A stretch of DNA of 64,000 nt, from positions 4,190,001 to 4,254,000 of the forward strand of contig JAYJMM010000036.1 of assembly GCA_037349105.1 (NCBI GenBank), written 5' to 3'. Within the stretch, counting starts at the first letter, position 1, and each line of letters starts with the position of its first letter. Both the position numbers and the translations under genes were made by a program. Source of the DNA: Limnomonas spitsbergensis. Its lineage: Eukaryota > Chlorophyta > Chlorophyceae > Chlamydomonadales. Below the pieces are notes generated by a model. That model was not told the origin of the DNA. It was given only the letters and a program-made list of their open reading frames with translations, and did not search any database. Below are positions 11,691 to 21,900 of this stretch, piece after piece.

Positions 11691-13334
11691 CAATGCCAAT
11701 GAATCACATGAGCAGGCGATTAACCTGCTGAGTATATTGAGTATCCAGTGGACCTGATTTAGCTTTTCGTCATTCACCATTTCGTATGTTTGAACCATCT
11801 GCTACCAGAAGAAGCGCACTGCCGAGCTGAAAAAGTGTTTTCATATTTATTATAGGATCAGGGGTTCAGCTTTTGTTCCCCCCCCCCTCGACTAAATGCA
11901 TGCAAAGTTAAAGTAACGGCACTGTATTCTGACATAAGCATGTTATTGAATGCATGTCTTATTTAAAGGGTTGTGTTTTCAGCCCCAGAATTGGCCATGG
12001 CTACGGTACCACCGCTTTCCCACGCGGCTGAGCATTAAGCAGGGCCAAGCGGATATACAATTTTGTTCTCCAGCGGAGCAAAATATCACATGGCTATTTT
12101 GTTCAAGATTGCCTGTTTCGTTGTCTACGAACATCGTATCAACTTCAAAAACGTATTAAAGGACGCACCGTAATAATGGTCTCAATATTCGTTGGGAAGA
12201 TCTGGATTTTCATGTGCATGGGCGGGGACATAATTCTGACGGGGGACATGGGGGCAATCTCCTACATGAGGCAAACGCCTACATGAGGCCCCAAAAGGCA
12301 TTCGGTCAAAAGCGGTTTTCCCATCACTTGGTAGTGTGGGGGGGGGAGTAGGTGGGGGGCTTCCTCCCACTACCAAGGGCTTGTCATGAATTTCTTTTGG
12401 GGTGGTCTACCAGATTGGCACAGTTTGCACGGTTTTGTCATGTAACAGGCTGGTACATGAGCTTATGAAGTTCCATTAAAAAAAGCTGCTGGGCATCAGG
12501 CATCATGCAGTTTTTTTGCATTTTACGTGTCATAGCTTTACTTTCTGATGTACATATATTGTGAGTTCAAACGAGTTCAGTAGACACGCTACATACAAAA
12601 GGAGCCATTCAAGCCCTTAACCTTCAATCTTCCAAAAACAACTCATTTAAATGATCCGCGCAAAGTCCTCGGCAGACAGCCAAACATGCATTTGAAATCC
12701 ATACAAAAAATGTGAATTCAAAGCAGCTAGCTGGGTTGTGAAATCCATGATGACAGGCAATGCCACGATTCAAAGTACCGGTACGCTCACTCGCAAGCCC
12801 ATCATCAGCTGAGGACACGCCTCTTGACAGCGCCCTAAATATTTACCAGCGGAAGCCCTGGGGCACCTGGTTATTTGCCGGCGGAGGCCCCGGGACAACT
12901 GGTTAGTTAACACCAGAAGCCCTGGAAAAACTGGTTTATCATGTCCCTCTTATCCACATTTATTTAGTGCTCGAAACCGGTGTGCGAGCACCTGTCACGC
13001 GCATCACAGGTGATGCATCGCTGGCAACAAATACCCCCCCCCCCCCCTTAGACACACATTCTAATTCACAGCTATCATCCGATCGCTTGCCCATTAATCA
13101 GCCTTCGCGATACTTCACATATCCAGCACCAAATGTTGCCCATGCATAAAATGTGGCCCATAATTAACGTTCCAGCTTGATCAGTACATCAATGGCCCCC
13201 CTTTCCCAAATGGCACCAGCAAGGGAAAAAACCTAGAAGAATCCTGGAATATCTTCCCCTGGAGGACCACTGGGAAGGGGGAGTTAATGTGGAATCATAG
13301 TCTGAGTGGGGGTCCAGCCACACATACACCCCCA

Positions 13335-13475
13335 TATACCATGGTGCCACAATCCGGCAATACCTGTGCCGTATCGAGCCGTATTCTACCGTATCATGCT
13401 ACCTTGGTAGCACAATCCGGCTGAACCTGTGCCGTAACGTGTCGTATCACGGCGTATCATGCTACCATGCCATAC
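13335..13475. repeat. Family M repeat: ATACGGCAC / CTACCAAGGTAG units
   Basis: Two units of about 65 bp contain the palindromic core GCTACC(T/A)TGGTAGCA next to GTGCCGTATCG stretches. The same unit recurs at 14945-15118, 20395-20510 and 43805-43960. Confidence 0.65.
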
Positions 13476-13684
13476 ACACCCCGGACAGGGACGTCACATT
13501 TCAATCTCAGGATTTCACACCTCATGCATCGTTTGTTATCGTTTGGGTGTGCGCACTGCTTGCTTGCGAGAGGACTCTACGTTTGTTTTATATCAGCCAC
13601 CATGCATAAGGCATATTGACCATCCCAGAGCACCATGTATCCCATAGGTGTCATCCCGACAGGTAGTCGCCGGTGTTTCTTTTT

Positions 13685-13870
13685 TCAGCTACGAGTCACT
13701 TTCGGCAGGCCGCCCCGCCGCCGCCAACCGCCCGATTGGGACCAAACCTGGACCAACTTATGACTGGTGGCCAAAGCAGCAGGGCTAACCACCACCAGAG
13801 TCTCCGGACAGAGGCCGGAGCGTAGCTGACATGTAGCTGAGACACCAAGAAAAAAACACTGGCAGGTGAT
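13685..13870 (-). mobile_element. SINE-like element (family S), minus orientation
   Basis: Read on the minus strand: TCAGCTACATGTCAGCTACG, then CTGCTTTGGCCACC, then the B-box-like GGTTTGGTCCCAATCGG, ending CTCGTAGCTGAAAAAAGAAA. The A-rich 3' end and internal promoter-like box are typical of tRNA-derived SINEs. An A box is not clear. Confidence 0.6.
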
Positions 13871-13875
13871 ACCCC

Positions 13876-14944
13876 GACCGACACCCATGGCTGGGGTGTA
13901 CCTTTTCAAAGCCGCAAACTTTCACCAGCTCATCATCAAATCACTGTTTGGCTTCAGTGCAAGCCACAGCACCTTCTGCTCAGACTCCACCACAGCTTCA
14001 GCAGGGTGCGGGCTCGGCGGCCGCCTTCCGCCCCTACGCCCGGCAGTAACTGCCAAACGGCCTCCTCCGCCTCTTCCTCTCTTACGGAGGCAGCAGCTGC
14101 AGAGACAACGAGCCCCTAAAATCGGACATGGTGACGGCTGTGGCGGAGCTCTCATCACTCATGTGCGCCAAGCGCTCGTGCCGCTCTGGAAGTCAGGCAG
14201 GGATAGGGTTTAGGGTTTAGGGTATCAAACTAGCCCTCATGGCAGGCAGGCAGGCAGGGTAAAGGGTTGAGGGTTAAGTGCCGTGGCAGGTGGTCAGGTG
14301 GCAGGTGGCAGGTGGTCAGGCAGGTCATACTTCTGCAACGCTGTGGCGTCCCAGTCGTGTAATAGGTCGTCGATGGACTTACGCGGGCGCCCGAAAATCT
14401 GCGATCCAGCATACGCATTTTGCTTTCCTACAGTTTTTTCCACGTCAGACACAGCGTATGGAGGCCAGATAAGATGCAACGCACAGGGACTGGCCCGTGG
14501 GTGGGTAGCGCAACGAGCATCATGATGGCATATGTGGATGGATTTGAGTGCAGATATATACGAGTGTCAGCTAAGGGTTAAGCATAGGCCATAAACCCTC
14601 AACAAGTGGCACAGACCTGTGAGTCGGCATACTGGTACCGTTGACTGTACATTCCCTCAGCACCAGTTTTTTCAACCGCACCCGTTCCTTAAAATGGCAC
14701 CAAGAAGATAAATTATTTCCAACCGAACGCAGTGAAACAGGATTGAGAAAAAATTGAAACACGAGAAAACCATGATTTTCGCGGATTATTCACGCTTGCA
14801 GCACGCTATTTGAACATTTCAGTACCAAGAAATTATCAGTGATCTGAAACATCTCTGGGAAAGAACATTCCCTCAGAGAATATAATACCCTTTGGTGGAT
14901 ATAATGATCCATTGAGTTCACTCTGAGGAAAATCTTTGGTACGG
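13876..14944. other. Intergenic, weak coding signal, telomere-like run
   Basis: On the minus strand, 14197-14080 reads ERHERLAHMSDESSATAV before a GTAAGAG donor-like site. It could be an unplaced exon but joins nothing I can identify. A short TAGGGTTTAGGGTTTAGGG run lies near 14205, and CAGGTGGCAGGTGG repeats near 14285. Confidence 0.35.
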
Positions 14945-15118
14945 TAATCAAAGGTTGAGCCAGATAGCACTACCAAGGTAGCACTATCCGGCACGACACG
15001 GCGCGATACGGCAAAGGTTGAGCCAGATTTCACTACCAAGGTAGCACGATACGGCGCGATACGGCAAAGGTTGAGCCAGATAGCACTACCAAGGTAGCAC
15101 GATACGACATGATACGTT
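14945..15118. repeat. Family M repeat, three tandem units
   Basis: Three units of about 65 bp with AGCACTACCAAGGTAGCAC and GCGATACGGCAAAGGTTGAG, placed just beyond the 3' end of the minus-strand gene at 15267. Confidence 0.7.
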
Positions 15119-15119
15119 T

Positions 15120-15200
15120 GTGTCGACAGGTTGCCCTGAAGGCAGCAGTGAAAGAAATCATCCGTTCATACCCGAGGGAAGGCGAATCAAATCTACGGCA
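15120..15200 (-). repeat. Family R3 dispersed repeat, truncated
   Basis: It contains GAAAGAAATCATCCGTTCAT and CCCGAGGGAAGGCGAATCAA, matching the 20165-20340, 49745-49925, 50370-50550 and 63190-63350 copies. Confidence 0.6.
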
Positions 15201-15266
15201 TGCATGGGCCATCTGCATCAGGAGCAGGTCCCTTCCGGTTGTTTTAAGTGCCCATCTGCGCACCTG

Positions 15267-18008
15267 TCAGCGATGGTAAGCTCCTTTTCGCCCCGCCTCC
15301 CTGTCTGCCTGAAGTCCCGCCTCATCCATGACAATGCTTATCGACCCCACCGCCTCGATAACCATGCAATCGAGGGTGCCGTTCAATCCCAGGTGGTGAG
15401 CTGAGTGCCCCGCCACATTAGCCAGCCGGTGCGGCGGGGCGGGGCTTGCAGGGGAGTGGTACGCCCTCAGCGCCAGCAGCTTTGCCGAGAGGGTGACGGG
15501 AGACTTGGGTGCACCACCGCTGGGGGTGGCGGCTTCATCACCGGGGCAGGGCGATGTGTGCCCGTCCTTGGGAATGGCCGTAGGTTGATCTTGTACGGAG
15601 GGCTGCCGTGCGGGCGAGGGGCTGGCCGAGGCACCCGGATGAGCGGGTCCGGACGGGGGACTCCGCGCACCGCTCCCACCTCTTGCCCGCGACTTGATGG
15701 TGGGGGCGGAGAAGGGGCCGGCCGTGGCAAGCGAGGGACAGAACTGGGAGCGGGACAGAAGGCCGTACGGGTTGGGGGAGGGGCTGCTGCATGGGTCGAC
15801 GGGAGGAACCAACAAGTGGGCATGGGCGGCGGCGGCCGCCCCCCAGGAGCCGGTTTGCGAGCCAAGGGCATTGTTCATGCGCTGAAATGTGTCGGACCTG
15901 GTGAACAAGGGAGATGCGAGGAAAGTGAGAACGCATGCTTATGATAAACAAATCAATGAGAGGCGGCGCAGGAGGCCGACAGTTCAGGCCGTTCCATTTT
16001 GCAACCAAACAGGAATACCTACTTCTCATACTTTCATGTCGGCAGACCTCAATGCGCCACCCACTCACCTCTTTGCGCTCATCCTTAAGAGCAGCTACGC
16101 GAGCAGGGAGTCCAACTGCTTCTCACACTGATCTATGCTCACACTCCTCAATGCTCCAACCACCACCAACCGCCACCAGGGTCACGATCGAACCCAATCA
16201 CCTGCCATTTCTGCTTTTGAGCAGCTTTGCCTGCAGCGCATCCAGCTGCTTCTCATACTTGTCCGTGTCCGCAGTATTCAGCGCGGCTATGGCCTTGAAG
16301 GACGCCTGCGCCAGAAGCATGCCTGGGCCGTCCAAATAGCGGCTGGTGGACCCGCTGCCGGAGATAGGGTTGTTGCTGTCGGTACTCCTTACTTCAAGGT
16401 TGCTGCCCCCGGCGGCGGCTCCCGTTGTCCTGCAAGGCACAAGGGACAAGGGTTTGGGTTGGTTCATGGCTTGTATGGAAGGTTTTGTGGGTTTAGGGTT
16501 TAAGTAAGGACGGCGGGCCGGGTGCGCGGCCAAAAGTCTGATATTGTCAGCCTGTTGTCTTGTGAGGACAAGGGAGGGGAAGTGTGAGCAGGGGGCCAGA
16601 GTGCAAGTGTGCACGGGTCTTAGCCTGCTAGCCCATTACGCTCATCGAGACTCCTCAATGGACGCGTTGGCACCGCAGCAGCGACTACTAGTGCATACCT
16701 AGCACCCAAGTCTGGTGGGGCTGGCATGGCTCATCACTGTCTAAATGCAGGGGGGGGCACAGCTACAGTTCAGCTACAGTTCAGCTGCATTACAGCCTCC
16801 TGGCCAGCAGAGACCCAGTGCATCCAGCCCTGCCGCTTGCGCCACCGGCCATAGGTCGGTCACGTTTTGGACTCTATCGGCCCAGTGCTGGCGGTGATTG
16901 CAGCCGGCCAATGATTGTTTAAGGAGAAGCAAAATAAGCGTTGCAATCCAACCTCTGTATGGAGCACAACTGATGCTTGTTCATTCAATTACCATGCGTG
17001 CACATGATCTGATAACGAGGAAGAAAATAAGAGGACTACACCTTGCAGGGGCATGAGGGTTAAAGGAACAGTGCGGCATGGGCTGAGGCTGCGCCTTAAC
17101 CATGAAGAGGAATCCCTCTGGAAAGGGGCAAGGCAGGCCCCACCCCAATTTGCTGCCAGGTACGAAGAAAAGTCAGCTGCCATCTGGATCCATGGTGCTC
17201 GTATGGCCAACGTACAGCAAACAAATGGCAAGCACAGGGTTTACGCAGGGAGACAGATAGTAAAGGCATGGGGAACGAATGGTGAACTTGTGGCACACGC
17301 ATGGTGAGCGCATGGCGTTTAGGTGACAAACGCATGGCATGCACATGACAAACGGGTGGTGAATGCATGGTGAACGCATGGCGAACAGCACAAAAAATCC
17401 CCATGCGACTTGCTTCCCATTGGCTCAAGTTGGTCACCAGTGGCTACCAGCTGCCTTCCAAATAAGTACGTGCCAATGCATGGTGACCCATTGACCAAGG
17501 TGTACAAACAGGCAATCTTCTACACAGGGGTGTCGATACAATTTACGAGCGCCCCCTTTCATGCGTGCATGGGAGCTGCGGGCAAGAGCTCATGCATATG
17601 CTACACCAGGATGGGTCATATTTCTAAACAATTGCCCTTGCTGTTGTTACCCAACTGGCCGTTGCGCTGACTACCACTCGCTCGGCCTCTCCACCCTCCC
17701 CATATAAAGACGCCCCTCTAAATATGCAAGCCGACTGACCGTCTTCGTAATGCATCCACAGTGCGCTGCTGCTGGCTGTTCGTGCCTGCTGCTGCATGTG
17801 GTGCTACGGCCGTGGTGGTGTCACGTCTGCATGGGGTCTCGCTTGCATGGACGATCTGTGCAGGTTGGGCGGTCGCTTTGCTGCTGTGTCCTGCATCCGG
17901 TGCTGCTGCTGCTGCTGCTGCGTAGCTGGCGGATCTATGATTCAATTTGGGAGGAGAGGCAGCTGATGATTTGGTAGGTTCCGGAGGAGTGGACAAGAGG
18001 CACCCCAT
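15267..18008 (-). CDS. Unidentified protein with MGC N-terminus (lipidation candidate)
   Basis: The three-exon minus-strand model is 18008-17740, 16429-16202 and 15897-15267. All junctions are GT-AG and each phase is 2, giving 375 aa. It begins MGCLLSTPP, a pattern compatible with N-myristoylation plus palmitoylation, so a membrane-attached protein is plausible. Residues 1-89 are Ala-rich low complexity. Exon 2 has the most ordered stretch, YLDGPGMLLAQASFKAIAAL followed by DKYEKQLDALQAKLLKS, probably a short helix or coiled coil. Exon 3 is mostly Pro/Ser/Ala-rich and disordered. I recognise no family. It is divergent from the beta-barrel-like gene starting at 18945. Exon 3 may contain a further intron, because the GACAG|GTGCGC sequence near its end also resembles a donor. 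Confidence 0.55.
16060..16150 (-). repeat. Degenerate copy of exon 2 end in intron 2 of the MGC gene
   Basis: On the minus strand TGTGAGAAGCAGTTGGACTC and a following GTGAGT echo the end of exon 2, TATGAGAAGCAGCTGGATGC. The copy contains a stop in frame, so it is not a coding exon as it stands. Confidence 0.5.
16745..16920 (+). mobile_element. SINE-like element (family S), plus orientation
   Basis: It has repeated CAGCTACAGTT at the 5' end, GGTCACGTTTTGGACTCTAT in the B-box position and CAGTGCTGGCGGTGATTGCA after it. It is more diverged than the copy at 49222. It lies in intron 1 of the MGC gene, opposite to transcription. Confidence 0.5.
17040..17095 (-). repeat. Family R4 dispersed repeat, minus orientation
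   Basis: CTTGCAGGGGCATGAGGGTT and GGAACAGTGCGGCATGGGCT are the reverse complement of the 50600-50675 copy (CCGCGCTGTTTCCTTAACCC). Confidence 0.55.
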
Positions 18009-18944
18009 TTATTCCCAACATCGGTTGCCCGGATGCTGTGACTGGCCGGGGCGGGAGAGTGCAAGAAGTGATGGAGGTGACGAGCTGCTACGCCCCTCCA
18101 GTGGTAAATGGGTCTAGGAGGCAGCGGCGATAAGCTTCTGCGTCTTGCGTGTGGAAGATTTGATTCTCGCGGCAACACTCGAGGGTCGTGGCCGTGTGGC
18201 GACACTAAAATACGGCACCGAAGAGGATAATTCACAAATTTGGCCTCAGAGAACAAATGTGACGCAACTTTATGAGGGGAGGTACGGGACGGAGCAGCAC
18301 AGGGGTGGGAGGGATGCCTTGGGGAAGGAGGTAGAGAACTATCTAATAATGTTCACAGTAAGCTTGGTTCAGCGCCGTCAGAGTGTGGAAGATGCCAGTC
18401 GTTGGAATGCCAAATATATAAGCAGTACGTTATCATTACCGGTCGCAGTTGCAGCGACAGCAACTGCTTGACTCAAAACAGCCTGGGCACAGCAAGTGTT
18501 CGACTCATAATATAAAATGCTTGCCAATGATGGAGAATTCCTTGGCTTGGGTCCCTTGGAGGGCTAAAACATACCGTTCTGTCACGCGAGGCAACGATGA
18601 CAACTCGGTGATATGACGTCCAAACGGAAGCCGGCAGGTCGTACAGATTCTAACAGCCCCCCCTATCCTGCCAACAACTGAACGCTCGCTTGCACAAGCT
18701 TCGGCGAGCAGGGCGGGGCGGGTTTCTAACAGCTTCTAACTCCCACCCTCACTCTCCGTATCAGGGTCCGTATCATCTCTGTCACCTGACGTCAGTTAGC
18801 TACTCCTGCCTTGCTCAGTCTGAAACGCTCTACTCTGCTGGAATCGACTGTGAATTGTCCAGCTAAGCTTCACCCGTTCGTCTATCTAGTCTGCTTTTGT
18901 CGCATAAATTTGTATCCGGCCGTGCTGGTGACTCCCACCCCCAC
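18009..18944. promoter_or_regulatory. Divergent intergenic region
   Basis: This 936-bp stretch separates two genes transcribed away from each other, so it should contain both promoters and leaders. An open frame at 18145-18471 has no family signal. I see no clear TATA pair or known operator. Confidence 0.45.
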
Positions 18945-21900
18945 ATGGGCATCTCCACCTCGAAAGATGCTCGCAAGCCTGCAGATGTCCCCGCGCAGGT
19001 TGTAACATGATGTTAATGAGTTTCCCTTCAATTTTTATTGCGACAATCGATTGCATGGCTTATCGGCTGTCCTGTCACGCAGGTCGTCCTCGTACCCCCC
19101 ATGTTCGAGAGGGACGTGCGACACCGCAGCCGATTCTGTAAGAGCTCGTACGACTGCCTTTTCTCAAAGCCGAACCTCGGATGGCTTTTCGAAGACCTGC
19201 TCGACGTCAAGGGACCGCAGTGCGCCCTTCTGTTCAGTCCACCCGCTGACAACCACGTCACGGTCAAGGCTAAGATCGGGATGAAATCGGGTAGGGCCCC
19301 TCAATCAAGTTTAGGAGAGATCTGTTAAGGGCTGGTAGGGGCTACCTGACGTGAAGGCCTCGCCGCGTGGACCGCATGCATGCACTGCATGGCGCTGGCT
19401 CATGCATGGGTGGGAGAGGCACAGCTGAATCGCCCTCATGCATGCGCTTGAAACAATATGAGCCAGCTAGCCTCCAGTGGACACCTACATCACTGCATAT
19501 GCACGATATAATCCTGTCTGTGCCATGATCGAAACTAGGTAGGATACCCTACCCTGCGCATGAGCCATGTCCTTCAAACTCACTCTTCTGGGCCACAGAG
19601 GTAGACAAGTGATGAGACAGAGGTCATCCTTTAGATTACATTGATTTCGCCTCGTAGCTGGGCCAGAGATCGTTATGTAGCTGAGACAGCGTTGACTTAC
19701 AAGCTTAGGCGTCATGCACTTTGCAATATTGTATCTGATGCATGATGCATTTTGTAGCCGAGGCATCATGTTTTGTGTAGCTGAGGCATTATGTGCCTTG
19801 CAGCTGAGGCATTATGACTCATGAGATCTGTAGCGGAGACATCATACATTCTGTAACTGAGGCAGCGTGCATTCTGTAGCAGGTCTTTTGTTGTCTTTGC
19901 CAAGTACCATTAAGGCCCTTATGTTGCTCCCATCCACTGGTGTCCTGCAGAGACCATCCAGGCATCAAGTACCCCCCCCCCCATAGAATCTGAATCCCAA
20001 ATCCTGTACATTGCCCTCCCCCCCCCCTTTGCTGCAATGCAGGCACCATGTCCCTGAGGTATCAGCCGCTGGGCCCGTTCAACAAATCTACCTTTGTGGA
20101 CCTCAAGGCGTACCCAATGGTGGGGTGAGCAGCTGCTGAAAATTTGCTTTGCCTTCCCGCATACTTAACGTTGTTTGGGGATGAGGGATCCACAGAAGTA
20201 CTAATTATCCATTGTCAACGCCAGATTTCAGTCAGAAAATAAGAGTTTTGTTTGAACGTTTGCCTCGAGGACAGCATTGAAAGAAATCATTGTTTCATAC
20301 CCGAGGGAAGGCAATGCAATCTACGCTAAGCAAATCCAGTTAGCAGCTATGATACGAGGGTTAAGGGTCGGGTGCACCTGCAGGGTATATGAACAGGGTA
20401 TCACGCTACAGCACGATCCGGCTCGATACGGCACGGTTAAGCTGGATGGTACTATCAAGGTAGAACGATATTCCACGATACGGCTGGATACGGCACAGGT
20501 GAAGTCAGATTGTGTCACCGTGTGTGGGAGAATGAGGAGGGGTCTCCAACTCCCCCCACAGGCCGCATCCCTCCACACTTGAGGGTTCAGATGGCCTTGA
20601 AATGTCATTATGAGACCTTGGAATAATCGCTGCGTGCTCAAGAGTCCCTGAGAAGCGACGTCTATGGACAATGCCTAGGGACTATCCTACCCCTCACGCA
20701 ACCACCGTAGCGTAGGAAGTGCTCTCTAAGACAGGGTTTATGGTAAGGGTTCAGGGTTTATTGTCTTCCTTCCCTCCTTGTGCTTACGTTGGAAGTGGCA
20801 GTGCTCTGTGAAGTTTGTGAAGTTTTTACAGTCCAGCGGGCCATTACATTTGATGCATAAGACTTGTGCCTATAAACCGGGGCTCTGCTGTGGAGTGGTT
20901 CACAGCGGTCTGTTGTTAGACGTGTGTTATTATATATCTTCAATGCCTCTCACGTCTGGACCTGTAGCGTCTAACGCATTTAGCCCTGTGTTATTTTTCA
21001 TTTCTCCATGCTCCTCGGCGGCCAGCCCGGCATTTTTAAGCAGGCGCAGGGGGCTGAATTTCTACCGTTCTGAGTGCTCAGACGCCTGAACACTTTCTGT
21101 CCCTCTGATACTTAATCTGGTGGGAAAGAAATAAAAATCTGCCAGCCCGGAAGAAGAAAAGAAAGGCTGTGCCTCCGCCGAAGCATGAGGCGTCAGGACG
21201 GGTGGGAAAGAACTGAAAACCCTCGGTGGGAAAGAACTGAAAACCTGCCGGCCCAACATCCATGCGCCTCCGTGCCTCCCTGACCATCATGCGCCCTGGT
21301 GAAGATGGGCCGTTCAGCAAAAAAACAATTGTAGTAACCGGTATGCAAACATTATTTCTTAGCATTTGTAAGCCATGCTTTTGGCGGGCGGAGCCACATC
21401 TGCGCTGTTATTGGTGCAGCTGTGGCTCCGCCCGCCATACCGTACACCGCTTGGTTAACGTTATGGGTGCCATTATGCCATACGTATTCCCCCTGTCATC
21501 CTCAAAATTGCTGCAGCGTCCCGGGGAAATCGCGGCGCGGGCATGCTTCTTCGACCCTGCGACCGGGTTGGGCGTGTTTGTGACAGCGCCGCTGGCCAAG
21601 CGCATCTCAGGCTCGCTCGCTCAGGTATGGGTGAGGGGTTGGGCTGGGGTGAAGCAAGCCCGTATCAGGCTGAAGAGCAAGTTCAGGTTAAAAGGAGGGC
21701 AAAAGGCATCGAACAATGTTGATCTACTTGTGTGCTTCAGCGGACTTTACTGCAGCACATCCCGGGGGGGGGGGGGGCTGGGGAGTGGGTGGGGAAGGGG
21801 GAGAAGGGCGAGGCGCTGGGAAGGGCTCATGGGGCAGTTAAAGGGTTTGGCTTTCAGAAGAGCGCCTCTGCCTTGCTTGGTCAAAGTGTCGCGTCGTTCT

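Larger units (their letters stand above)
8408..13339. other. Gene-poor intergenic region with repeat debris
   Basis: No exon with family support is visible. Contents I recognise are the dispersed motif GTTTCTTTCTTTCTG with CCCTGCGGGGCG at 8466-8520 (family R4), two related stretches around ATTGCCCCTCGTAGTGGC at about 9208 and 9852, the heat-shock-element-like cluster at 10228-10319, and two minus-strand retrotransposon tails at about 10618 and 11600. The segment 11700-13330 shows nothing recognisable. Confidence 0.6.

Noticed and set aside
13922..14213. Coding exon on either strand near 14.0-14.2 kb
   Set aside because: A minus-strand stretch looks partly coding with a donor-like GTAAGAG, but it could not be joined in phase to the MGC gene or to anything else.
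18145..18471. 108-codon plus-strand frame
   Set aside because: Located in the divergent intergenic region, with no domain, splice context or conservation cue.
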